Shown piece by piece: positions 7,012 to 12,646 of a DNA stretch of 33,511 nt; the stretch's first letter is position 1; each line of letters begins with the position of its first letter. The translations under genes were made by a program, and so were the position numbers. The notes below the pieces were generated by a model. That model ran no database searches, was not told the DNA's origin, and saw only the letters and a program-made list of their open reading frames with translations. This DNA comes from a virus: the IMG/VR virus record IMGVR_UViG_3300031565_000200, positions 1 to 33,511 of that record. One strand, 5' to 3'.

Positions 7012-7524
7012 CTATCTAATGCTGTGAATCAGGACAGCCGTCGGCGCTGTCGGGTCTCCTGCCGGCGGGATGCTGTAGGTCACCTTGGCCGGGCCGCTCG
7101 TCACGTCGAGCCATGCGAACGACAGCAGCACCAGCCCCGTGCCGTCATCGAACAAGACTGCGGTGGAGACGGCGTTCCTGTGCATCGCACTGTCCTTGCC
7201 TACGCCCACCACTTCAGACACGGTTGCCGACAGCTCGTAATGCCGCCTGTGGGCGCTGTCGTCCACGTAGGCGAACGTGCCGTCGGGCATTGGCGGGTAT
7301 GTCTCCGGCTGGTCGATGTTGATGTCCGACAGCCTGTAGACTGGGTCCGAGCCTTGGCAGATAGGCGCCGCCGTTGCCGGAGACACCACCATCCTGACAG
7401 GCATGTCTACCCGTGGCACGTCGGTCGGCGCACAGGACGCAAGCAGGCTGATGAGGACGGCGGCCACAATCGTGGCGACGCCCGTCAGCCACCCTGCGAA
7501 GAAGTCTCTGTTGAACTGCTTCAT
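7012..7524 (-). CDS. Predicted lipoprotein, 170 aa
   Basis: I start at MKQFNRDFFAG, the second of two adjacent ATGs, because the AGGAGG site is then correctly spaced. A signal peptide with hydrophobic core GWLTGVATIVAAVLISLLASC ends in a lipobox (LASC), so the Cys would be lipid-modified and the protein anchored outside the cytoplasmic membrane. The rest (CAPTDVPRVDMPVRMVVSP...) is a secreted domain of unknown family. Phage lipoproteins often block superinfection or alter the lysogen surface; that role here is inference from location and topology. Confidence 0.75.
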   Translation of the reverse strand: MKQFNRDFFAGWLTGVATIVAAVLISLLASCAPTDVPRVDMPVRMVVSPATAAPICQGSDPVYRLSDINIDQPETYPPMPDGTFAYVDDSAHRRHYELSATVSEVVGVGKDSAMHRNAVSTAVLFDDGTGLVLLSFAWLDVTSGPAKVTYSIPPAGDPTAPTAVLIHSIR

Positions 7525-7545
7525 CATTCCTCCTCGGGCGGGTAG

Positions 7546-7571
7546 CCCAGGCGAGCGGGGCAAGGCTTGGG
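7546..7571 (-). repeat. Intergenic hairpin
   Basis: CCCAGGC and GCTTGGG arms (6 of 7 pair) around a 12-base loop in the short gap between the 61-aa gene stop and the lipoprotein start. Confidence 0.35.
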
Positions 7572-7576
7572 ATATT

Positions 7577-7762
7577 CTATTGTGTTGGCACGAACTGCCG
7601 GCACGGCCTCGCGGGCGCCAAGAGCTCAATCAGGCGGCCTCCGTCCACCCGGAACTCGTAGCCGTTCTTCTGATGCGCCTCCAGGAATCTCTCCGTGTCG
7701 GGTGTGTTGGCCCAGTCTCCCGTGTCTTGGCAGACCAGGCACGTCTCCGGATTATGCTCCAT
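7577..7762 (-). CDS. Hypothetical protein, 61 aa
   Basis: MEHNPETCLVCQDTGDWANTPDTERFLEAHQKNGYEFRVDGGRL... with AGGAGG six bases before the ATG. One CxxC (CLVC) and one further Cys near the C-terminus. It is the first gene after regulatory element copy C, which suggests it opens a transcription unit with the lipoprotein. No family recognised. Confidence 0.65.
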   Translation of the reverse strand: MEHNPETCLVCQDTGDWANTPDTERFLEAHQKNGYEFRVDGGRLIELLAPARPCRQFVPTQ

Positions 7763-7790
7763 TGGCACCTCCTCTGTTCTCACCGGTCGC

Positions 7791-7858
7791 GATTCTGGGC
7801 ACTCCAAACTGGCCGCGAGTGTAATCCTATTGGCCTCACGTCCGGGGTGCCCAGATTC
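7791..7858 (-). promoter_or_regulatory. Repeated promoter/operator element, copy C
   Basis: Core CCAATAGGATTACACTC (minus, to 7817) flanked by an inverted repeat: GATTCTGGGCACTCC at 7791-7805 and GGGGTGCCCAGATTC at 7844-7858 (13 of 15 complementary). The stretch from 7788 to 7830 is nearly the same as copy D at 18.1 kb, ten kilobases away. 55 bases upstream of the 61-aa gene. Confidence 0.65.
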
Positions 7859-7872
7859 TGACCTGGTGGCTT

Positions 7873-8388
7873 CTAGCCGGCCTTCGTGGTCTTCCAACCC
7901 TGCAGCACGAGCACGTCGCCTACAACCGTGAATCCGAGCAAGTCGGTGGCTTTGCGGTTGACAGGCAATGCCTGCATCCGTCCCTCTTCGTTGGCGTAGA
8001 CTGTGAGCCTTGGTGTCCTGCACAGGTTGGTGGGCATCTTCTCGATGTAGCCGCCTACCGCCTTCTGAGCCTCGGCTAGCGTTGGCTGTTCGGGCAGGTC
8101 GACGGTGGTGCCGTCTGACTTGAGTACGTACGCCTTGTTCTTTGCCTCTTCGGTGGTGTAGACGTACTGTCCTGGTGGCGTTCGGTACTGCAAGGCGAAC
8201 TTCCTGAAGCGGATGACCTTCAGTTGCTTGTCATCGCACTCCATGCCGAAGTTGCCGCATTCTCGTGCCATGCGCTTTTTGTCGGAATGTGGCACCTGAA
8301 TGGCCACGCAGGTTCCTTCGTAGCATTGGTTGCACTGCTTGCATACCTCGTCGGGCGTCCTTGGTACAATCTTGTGCTCTATTGTCAT
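7873..8388 (-). CDS. DUF3846-like protein with cysteine-rich N-terminus
   Basis: 171 residues, GAGGAGG site. The N-terminal 55 residues carry CKQCNQCYEGTCVAIQ, MARECGNFGMECDD: six to seven cysteines, probably a metal site. The C-terminal 75 residues (AQKAVGGYIEKMP..., RLTVYANEEGRMQALPVNRKATDLLG, VVGDVLVLQ) match the DUF3846 pattern, where 'VGGYIE', 'NEEG' and 'NxxA' are conserved. DUF3846 is common in phages and plasmids; its function is not established. The fusion to a Cys-rich head is worth noting. Confidence 0.72.
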   Translation of the reverse strand: MTIEHKIVPRTPDEVCKQCNQCYEGTCVAIQVPHSDKKRMARECGNFGMECDDKQLKVIRFRKFALQYRTPPGQYVYTTEEAKNKAYVLKSDGTTVDLPEQPTLAEAQKAVGGYIEKMPTNLCRTPRLTVYANEEGRMQALPVNRKATDLLGFTVVGDVLVLQGWKTTKAG

Positions 8389-8402
8389 CGTTCCCTCCTC
8401 TG

Positions 8403-8510
8403 AGCTTGTCCGCTCACTGCCGCCCAGGAACTCACGCTCTGCGACTGATTGGCTTCACGCCTCACGCTTTGCGGCTGATTGCTCCTGGACGGAGGGTCAG
8501 CTGGCTAGCT
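8403..8510 (-). repeat. Intergenic two-tier inverted repeat with internal direct repeat
   Basis: Inner arms GCCCAGGAAC (8422-8431) and GCTCCTGGAC (8481-8490), 8 of 10 paired; outer arms begin and end in AGCT (8404-8407, 8507-8510) and include the stop codon of the upstream gene. The loop holds a direct repeat, 8431-8450 and 8461-8480, 18 of 20 identical with two transitions. Confidence 0.5.
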
Positions 8511-8732
8511 TTCCGGTTCTTCGGTCTTCGCCGGAGGTGTCGCCTTGACTGTGGCGACGAGCAGGCGGCACAATCTCTTGTACCCTGCGGCTACGAAGTT
8601 GGCCGCCATCCATTCGGCGACCACCTTGACTGCCTTGGCGTCGAGCTTCTTCATGGCCTTCCCCGCCACGACCGCTGCCGCGTCCATCTTGTCCACGATG
8701 GCCTGTTGTTCAGGTGTCCGTTCTTTTGCCAC
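8505..8732 (-). CDS. Hypothetical small helical protein, 75 aa
   Basis: GTG start (MAKERTPEQQAIVDKMD) six bases after GGAGG; a longer frame reaching further upstream starts inside the hairpin region and lacks a site. Nearly all-helical (AAAVVAGKAMKKLDAKAVKVVAEWMAANFVAAGYKRLCRLLVATVKA), Lys/Ala-rich, no membrane segment. Family not recognised. Confidence 0.58.
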   Translation of the reverse strand: MAKERTPEQQAIVDKMDAAAVVAGKAMKKLDAKAVKVVAEWMAANFVAAGYKRLCRLLVATVKATPPAKTEEPES

Positions 8733-8750
8733 TATTGGCCTCCATTCGTC

Positions 8751-8787
8751 GTGCCTTCCGAGTCTCACGGTAAGGGCTTGCCGACTC
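8751..8787 (-). repeat. Intergenic hairpin, copy 1 of a repeated motif
   Basis: GTGCCTTCCGAGT then ACGGTAAGGGCTTGCC. CGGTAA and TTGCCG pair across GGGC, extended by GAGT/ACTC, reaching the stop codon of the DUF5658-like gene. The same ~32-base sequence recurs at 9607-9639. The reverse complement supplies a GGAAGG stretch. Confidence 0.55.
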
Positions 8788-9071
8788 TACATCTCGAGCA
8801 AGTTGCTCGTGAGTATACCCATCATGAAGACGACCGCCACGCCCATCCCCACACTCGCCACGTTGCGAATCCTGGGCCATCTTCGCGTCAGCCTAGCTAT
8901 CACTACGCCAACGATAATCGCGGGCACTATCTTGACGACAGGTGACCACCACGTGCCTGCGATGGGGGCCATTATCGGGTTGACTTCCGTGAAGCCGTGG
9001 TTGACTGCCCACATTGTGAGGAAGGCGTCTGTCGCCTGAAGCCCCACGAATGCTGTGCTCAGTGTGTTCAT
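8787..9071 (-). CDS. DUF5658-like membrane protein, 94 aa
   Basis: AAGGAGG site. Starts MNTLSTAFVGLQATDAFLTMWAVNHGFTEVNPIMAPIAG; 'D-x-x-x-T...G..E.NP' is the signature of DUF5658 small membrane proteins. Three hydrophobic segments: FVGLQATDAFLTMWAV, VVKIVPAIIVGVVIA and VASVGMGVAVVFMMGILTS. Inserts in the cytoplasmic membrane. Function unknown; as a small phage membrane protein it could influence lysis or exclusion, but there is no direct evidence. Confidence 0.7.
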   Translation of the reverse strand: MNTLSTAFVGLQATDAFLTMWAVNHGFTEVNPIMAPIAGTWWSPVVKIVPAIIVGVVIARLTRRWPRIRNVASVGMGVAVVFMMGILTSNLLEM

Positions 9072-9087
9072 GCCTTCCTCCTTTCGA

Positions 9088-9149
9088 TAAGCGGTACGTT
9101 TAGGCCCATCAGTTGCTTGGGCGCTGATGGGCCTCGGACCTGCCGCTTA
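9088..9149 (-). repeat. Long two-tier hairpin around a stop codon
   Basis: Inner stem AGGCCCATCAG (9102-9112) with CTGATGGGCCT (9124-9134), 11 bp perfect. Outer arms TAAGCGG (9088-9094) with CCGCTTA (9143-9149), 7 bp perfect, the latter containing the upstream gene's stop. GGTACG/CGGACC almost bridge the two stems. No T-run on the minus strand. Confidence 0.7.
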
Positions 9150-9590
9150 GGCTTCGGGTGTTTCCTCTACCTGTTCGGGCTCGGGTGTGGTCTCAGGCTC
9201 GGGGGTTGGTTCGGGTTCAGGGGTGACCGGTTTGGCTGCCTTGGCTTTCTCAGCCTTGGCTTTCTCGGCTGCCTTGGCCTTGTCGGCTTTCGCCTTCTCG
9301 GCAACTTTCGCCTTATCGGCTTTGACTTTCGCCTCAGCCTTGGCTTTCTTCTCGGTGGCGGCGAGCACTGCCTTGGCTGCCTTCTCGGCTACCTTGGCTG
9401 CCTTCTTGGCTTTCTGCTCTTCGAGGAACTTGCTTGGCGGTAGGCCTATGATGCCGAGGTCAAGCTTGTAGTGGTCGGCCACTGCCTCGTTGATGAAGGC
9501 GTCCCAGCTGCGGGTGCCTTTGGTCTTGTTGAGAAGGGCGAGTCCCTTCTCCGTGGTTCGGGCGCTGTACACGTAGCTTTTGGTTCCCAT
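9147..9590 (-). CDS. Lys/Ala-rich histone-like protein, 147 aa
   Basis: Starts MGTKSYVYSARTTEKGL after GGAGT; the longer frame would start inside a hairpin. Residues 1-55 form a small folded domain (TEKGLALLNKTKGTRSWDAFINEAVADHY). Residues ~60-120 are a Lys-Ala-Glu repeat (AEKAKADKAKAAEKAK...), resembling histone H1-like and TolA-type repeats and forming either a long helix or a DNA-binding tail. The end is Pro/Glu-rich (PEPEPTPEPETTPEPE). Nucleoid-type binding and a stalk or spacer are both possible. Not found in a structural gene block. Confidence 0.72.
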   Translation of the reverse strand: MGTKSYVYSARTTEKGLALLNKTKGTRSWDAFINEAVADHYKLDLGIIGLPPSKFLEEQKAKKAAKVAEKAAKAVLAATEKKAKAEAKVKADKAKVAEKAKADKAKAAEKAKAEKAKAAKPVTPEPEPTPEPETTPEPEQVEETPEA

Positions 9591-9606
9591 CGTTTGACTC
9601 CTTGCT

Positions 9607-9639
9607 GTGCCTTCCGAGTGGTTACGGTAAGGGCTTGCC
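9607..9639 (-). repeat. Copy 2 of the GTGCCTTCCGAGT...ACGGTAAGGGCTTGCC motif
   Basis: Matches 8751-8782 apart from the 3-4 base middle. Lies just before the 147-aa gene start, as copy 1 lies before the 75-aa gene, so the pair may supply a shared 5' leader structure. Confidence 0.55.
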
Positions 9640-9645
9640 AGCTGG

Positions 9646-9743
9646 GCTAGAATGCCCATCGCAGCCCAGGTCCGTCATAGACTCGCTACGCTCCCGAAGG
9701 TGCGTTTGCCGTCTCTTGACCTGGGCTGAGTCGATATTCTAGC
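9646..9743 (-). repeat. Long two-tier hairpin around a stop codon
   Basis: Outer arms GCTAGAAT (9646-9653) and ATTCTAGC (9736-9743), 8 bp perfect, and inner arms AGCCCAGGTC (9663-9672) and GACCTGGGCT (9718-9727), 10 bp perfect. The upstream gene's TAG stop (9741-9739) is in the outer arm. The 45-base loop has no open frame. Confidence 0.7.
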
Positions 9744-10041
9744 TGTTCATCTTCTGGTGAATCTCGAATATCACCTCGAGGGCCGTTATCTTCTCGGCCA
9801 GGGTCCGCTGCTTCCATTGGTTTGTGCTTGCGGTCTCGCCTCCGAAGATGGCGTACAGTGTCTGAGCCTCGTCCATGGTGATGACGCCTGTCGCCTGTGC
9901 CAGCGACTTCTGCTCCTGGAACTGGGCCAGCTCTTCTTGGTCGGTATTGTCGCAGTTGGCCGTCACCTTGTCGATTGCCTCTTGGGTGGCCTGCTTCAAC
10001 TGTGCTTCCCTCGTGTCTATCCTCGCCTGTATTCTGTTCAT
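9739..10041 (-). CDS. Hypothetical helical protein, 100 aa
   Basis: MNRIQARIDTREAQLKQATQEAIDKVTANCDNTDQEELAQFQEQKSLA... after AAGGAGG. Predicted mostly alpha-helical with Gln-rich coiled-coil character, then DEAQTLYAIFGGETASTNQWKQRTLAEKITALEVIFEIHQKM. No family recognised. Part of the hairpin-separated small-gene series. Confidence 0.62.
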   Translation of the reverse strand: MNRIQARIDTREAQLKQATQEAIDKVTANCDNTDQEELAQFQEQKSLAQATGVITMDEAQTLYAIFGGETASTNQWKQRTLAEKITALEVIFEIHQKMNS

Positions 10042-10056
10042 CGTTTCCTCCTTGGA

Positions 10057-10115
10057 CTAGAACGTCCACGTCTGCCCATGAACTCTCGCTCGTGGGCAGG
10101 TTGTCGGTGTTCTAG
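10057..10115 (-). repeat. Long two-tier hairpin between small genes
   Basis: Outer arms CTAGAAC (10057-10063) and GTTCTAG (10109-10115), 7 bp perfect; inner arms CTGCCCATGA (10072-10081) and TCGTGGGCAG (10090-10099), 9 of 10 Watson-Crick plus a wobble pair. Sits just 3' of the 83-aa gene and ahead of the next RBS. Confidence 0.68.
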
Positions 10116-10119
10116 TGGG

Positions 10120-10371
10120 CTACTGTCGGGCGAATATCTCCTTGAGCTCCAATGTGCTCATGGTGATGCTGTAGCCCGGGAAGTCCTTTTGCATTGTCTT
10201 GGCATATTGCTCGAGTGCGTAGTGGATGAGGTCTCGCTCGTCTGCCGTGAAGTGCTCCTTCATAACGAGCGCCCTATTCGTCTTGATGGGCGTCTCGGCA
10301 TCCCTCCAGGCGTTTTCTTCCTGGGCTCTCTGCCTTTTGGCATTCTGTTCGGCTATTTGCTGGTTTGTCAT
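10120..10371 (-). CDS. Hypothetical protein, 83 aa
   Basis: Starts MTNQQIAEQNAKRQRAQEEN after AAGGAGG; the longer frame upstream runs through the structured non-coding region and is rejected. Charged helical N-terminus, then EHFTADERDLIHYALEQYAKTMQKDFPGYSITMSTLELKEIFARQ. First gene after the 562-base gap. No family recognised. Confidence 0.62.
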   Translation of the reverse strand: MTNQQIAEQNAKRQRAQEENAWRDAETPIKTNRALVMKEHFTADERDLIHYALEQYAKTMQKDFPGYSITMSTLELKEIFARQ

Positions 10372-10403
10372 CGTGTGCCTCCTTACATTATATTCGCGTG
10401 TAA

Positions 10404-10560
10404 CCAAGGGCTTCAGACTGACGCTCCAATGCCACTGTGCGAGAGACAGCGCCGGTCGGTGCTCCAAGGCCATCCGGTCTTATCGGATGGGAGGTGGCAC
10501 TCAGTCAGCCGACGTCCCAATGTCGCTGTGTGGGAGGGCACGTCAGTCTGATGCCTTTGG
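10404..10560 (-). repeat. 157-base nested hairpin
   Basis: Outer arms 10404-10423 and 10541-10560 pair at 18 of 20 positions. Inside, in order, ACAGCG/CGCTGT, GTCGG/CCGAC, GTGC/GCAC and CCATCCG/CGGATGG nest towards a central loop GTCTTAT, giving one almost continuous stem. An imperfect direct repeat (10420-10445 and 10511-10536, 20 of 26 identical, all differences transitions) lies in the two sides. Ends 33 bases before the 83-aa gene start. Confidence 0.72.
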
Positions 10561-10875
10561 CTATACTGCTGAAGACCAGCCGCGGAATGTTACGAGTCTC
10601 GTTCGGTTTGTCGAGTGCGACCTTAATCTGATTGCTCAGGCGGTCCGTAACGCGTACCTAGTTGGCTCACGTATGTGACCTTGGCTGGTCACCCTGTTCG
10701 GGTTGAGCGTTCCTCTTATTCGAGGACCTTGCCCCGCTCGCCTCGGCGACTCTCCCGAGACCCGGTCGACCAGGAATCTCACCTGCCCTGCCGGCTTTAG
10801 CGTTGGTTGGCCTTCTCATTCGTGGCCTGCGTCCTGTTTTCTTCGTTCTCTTATTCGCTCCTTATTCAACCTTAC
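10404..10875 (-). ncRNA. Candidate long structured non-coding RNA
   Basis: The only gene-free stretch above 300 bases is 10372-10933. No minus-strand frame with a ribosome binding site is present. It holds the 157-base nested hairpin plus further stems: CGC-GTTACG/CGTAAC-GCG (10581-10654), GTGACC/GGTCAC (10675-10692), CACGTATGTG (10668-10677), CCTC/GAGG (10712-10725) and CTCGG/CCGAG (10742-10759). A TATAAT box at 10887-10882 precedes it. No tRNA, tmRNA or RNase P signature was seen. Alternatives are a long regulatory leader of the 83-aa gene, a replication origin or a decayed gene. Confidence 0.38.
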
Positions 10876-10881
10876 ATATAC

Positions 10882-10887
10882 ATTATA
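10882..10887 (-). promoter_or_regulatory. Candidate -10 box (TATAAT) before the structured gap
   Basis: Minus-strand TATAAT in CCTATAATGTATATG, 47 bases past the vsr stop. No good -35 hexamer at 16-18 bases (CTCCCG), so strength is uncertain. It would start a transcript through the structured region. Confidence 0.4.
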
Positions 10888-10933
10888 GGCTTCGACGCAG
10901 TGTTCGGGAGCGGGTCGTTAGTACTATGTTGAC

Positions 10934-11332
10934 CTAGGACTTTAGTCCTACCTCTCTGCTGATGAACTCAGCCACCAGGTCGCCCAGGTCGTGCTCCCAT
11001 ATTCGGATGACCCTCCAGCCAGAGCCCTCCAGCAGGTTGGTGGCTGCCAGGTCGCGCTTCTTGTTGGCGGCTATCTTATCGGCCCAGAACTTGGAGTTGG
11101 TCCCTGGCTCGTTGTAGTGCTCCAGGCAGCCGTGCCAGAAGCAGCCGTCCAGGAAGACGGCAATCATCTGCTCCTTGTGGGCGAAGTCAGGCTTGCCGAA
11201 GACATCCTTCGGCTGGTACTCAAAGCCCAGGGCCTCGAGGACCGGCTTGACCGCGAGCTCCATCTTGGTGCCCTGCGACTTGATGGAAGCCATTATCTTC
11301 GACCGGGTGTTCTTGTCTACTGTATCAGTCAT
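10934..11332 (-). CDS. vsr: Very short patch repair (Vsr) endonuclease
   Basis: 132 residues, near the usual Vsr length. Conserved blocks: DKNTRSKIMASIKSQGTKMELAV (the RS-x-M-x-x-I...T-x-x-E start), FGKPDFAHKEQMIAVFLDGCFWHGC (catalytic Asp of G-x-PDF and the GCFWHGC zinc/active-site block), NSKFWADKIAANKKRD and GWRVIRIWEHDL. The E. coli enzyme has His before GCFWH; here it is Asp, as in many homologues. Vsr nicks 5' of the T in T:G mismatches made by deamination of 5-methylcytosine. The phage also encodes a C5-methyltransferase, though 7 kb away. Has its own promoter. Confidence 0.92.
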   Translation of the reverse strand: MTDTVDKNTRSKIMASIKSQGTKMELAVKPVLEALGFEYQPKDVFGKPDFAHKEQMIAVFLDGCFWHGCLEHYNEPGTNSKFWADKIAANKKRDLAATNLLEGSGWRVIRIWEHDLGDLVAEFISREVGLKS

Positions 11333-11381
11333 GGCATCTCCTCAACAAAACGGCTCGACAACAGTTGCGCCGGTCGTATTC

Positions 11382-11416
11382 ATTATACCGCCTATATTAA
11401 AGTGTACATATGTACA
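11382..11416 (-). promoter_or_regulatory. vsr promoter with palindromic operator
   Basis: Minus-strand TATAAT at 11387-11382, 50 bases before the vsr ATG. A perfect 14-bp palindrome TGTACATATGTACA at 11403-11416 covers the expected -35 position, where no TTGACA-like hexamer is present. This is the layout of a repressor or activator site controlling vsr. Confidence 0.6.
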
Positions 11417-11444
11417 AGGCCGCCTTCCGCCGTGCACCAGGCGC

Positions 11445-12341
11445 TCAGTCAACGCTGTAGTCCTTCCAGTCAGTCATCGAGTCTTCGAGCGGGAGGACCT
11501 TGCCGTTCCTGTACACCCAGAAGCCCGGTTGCCACTGCGGCATGGTGGTGATGCCGGTCTTGAACAGGTACTCCTGCTTGCTGACGTCGAACATGCCACC
11601 AAGGTCAATGCCGAGGTACCTGCCGCTGACGTCGTACTTGAAGCCGAAGTGGTGGCCGTGGGCGCAGGCTATGTTCTTGAGGTAGATGCTGGCCGCCGAT
11701 GCCGCGACCTTGGCGCCGTCCCTCGAGAATGTCTTCGGGTGCTCGAGCCTCCACTTGTCGCCGAGCAGCAGAGTCGGTATGTCGCTCACGTGCAGTCTTC
11801 CCGGCGTCCTGCGGCCTACGGCCTCGGCTGACGCCTGCAGCATGTCATGTCCGCCCAGTCGCTGGGGCAGCCTGTCCTCGTGATTGCCGAAGCACCACCA
11901 CACGTCATCGAATATGTTGAGCAGCATGTCCAGGGTCTTGTAGATTATGCGCGCGTCCTGGTCAAGCCCGCCGCCTCTCTGCTCCTTGCGGACGAACCTG
12001 CTAATCCAGGACATGTCGGCAAAGTCGCCCACTATCGCCAGGTCCCTCACGCCGAGCTTTGTGCACACGGCAATCAGCCGCCTCAGCCACAGCTTGCTGA
12101 AGTACGGCGCATGCCAGTCGGCGGTCAGGGCGCACGGCCGGTCCGGAATCTGCAGAATCTCCTTGTCGTAGTCGGGCAGTATGTCAAGCATCTTAGACAG
12201 CGGCTCAATGTCCTTCAGATGGTAGCTGGCCACCTGCTCGGAGCAGCCCACCATCTCCGCGATTGCCTTCGTCGTTGTGCCTGCCTCCCTGAGCGCCGTT
12301 AGTTCGTCGTGCCTCTCCTTTGGCCATACTCCTGTGCTCAT
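11445..12341 (-). CDS. HTH-metallophosphoesterase
   Basis: 298 residues from MSTGVWPKERHDEL, whose ATG overlaps the preceding stop (TAATG). Residues ~8-45 form a homeodomain-like helix-turn-helix (RHDELTALREAGTTTKAIAEMVGCSEQVASYHL). From ~70 on, calcineurin-like phosphoesterase motifs follow in order: ADWHAPY (D-x-H), VGDFADM (GD), CFGNHEDR (GNHE/D) and ACAHGHHFG (GH). Such enzymes cleave phosphodiesters or phosphomonoesters with two metal ions. The HTH suggests a DNA-directed activity. Located between lysis genes and vsr; substrate unknown. Confidence 0.85.
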   Translation of the reverse strand: MSTGVWPKERHDELTALREAGTTTKAIAEMVGCSEQVASYHLKDIEPLSKMLDILPDYDKEILQIPDRPCALTADWHAPYFSKLWLRRLIAVCTKLGVRDLAIVGDFADMSWISRFVRKEQRGGGLDQDARIIYKTLDMLLNIFDDVWWCFGNHEDRLPQRLGGHDMLQASAEAVGRRTPGRLHVSDIPTLLLGDKWRLEHPKTFSRDGAKVAASAASIYLKNIACAHGHHFGFKYDVSGRYLGIDLGGMFDVSKQEYLFKTGITTMPQWQPGFWVYRNGKVLPLEDSMTDWKDYSVD

Positions 12342-12646
12342 TATGTCCCTCCTCGTTTCATATATTCCAGTGCCAATGCGACAAGCAGAGCTCCTCCGGC
12401 GCCTAGCACCAGAATGTTCAGGCCGAACAGCACCCAGAATCCCCAGTTGAACATGCGGCACATGCCCTTCATGCTCTTCTCGACATCTGCCAGCCTGCCA
12501 GCCTGCAGTTCCTGCTCCCGCTTGTAGTCGTTCATGTGGTTGTTGAGGGTGGTGTCGAAGTTCTGGAAGTAGCCCTCGATGTTGTCCAGTCGTGTCGATA
12601 GCTGCGCCACCTCTTCCTTGATGCCCTGCACGTCCTGCTTGTTCAT
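12341..12646 (-). CDS. Holin-like protein, one membrane segment (XhlA-like layout)
   Basis: 101 residues from MNKQDVQGIKEEV, in ATGA overlap with the amidase-like gene and with GGAGG upstream. A coiled-coil N-terminal part (EEVAQLSTRLDNIEGYFQNFDTTLNNHMNDYKREQ) is followed by one hydrophobic segment, WGFWVLFGLNILVLGAGGALLVALALEY, and a basic tail KRGGT. This is the layout of haemolysin XhlA-type proteins that work with holins. Adjacent to a cell-wall hydrolase candidate, so a lysis role is likely; not proven. Confidence 0.65.
   Translation of the reverse strand: MNKQDVQGIKEEVAQLSTRLDNIEGYFQNFDTTLNNHMNDYKREQELQAGRLADVEKSMKGMCRMFNWGFWVLFGLNILVLGAGGALLVALALEYMKRGGT

Noticed and set aside
7525-7629. 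Earlier start for the lipoprotein
   Set aside because: Would place 34 arbitrary residues before a perfect signal peptide; AGGAGG marks the later ATG.
9591-9659. Start of the Lys/Ala-rich protein inside the 9646-9743 hairpin
   Set aside because: No ribosome binding site; the inner ATG at 9590 has one.
6974-10560. Reading the intergenic hairpins as intrinsic terminators
   Set aside because: None is followed by a T-run on the minus strand; downstream genes follow within a few bases with good ribosome binding sites.
10640-10720. Possible tRNA in the structured gap
   Set aside because: GTTCGGGTT resembles a T-loop but no acceptor, D or anticodon arm can be built on either strand.
10703-10888. 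Plus-strand ORF in the gene-free region (61 codons)
   Set aside because: No ribosome binding site, composition like random sequence, opposite to all other genes.
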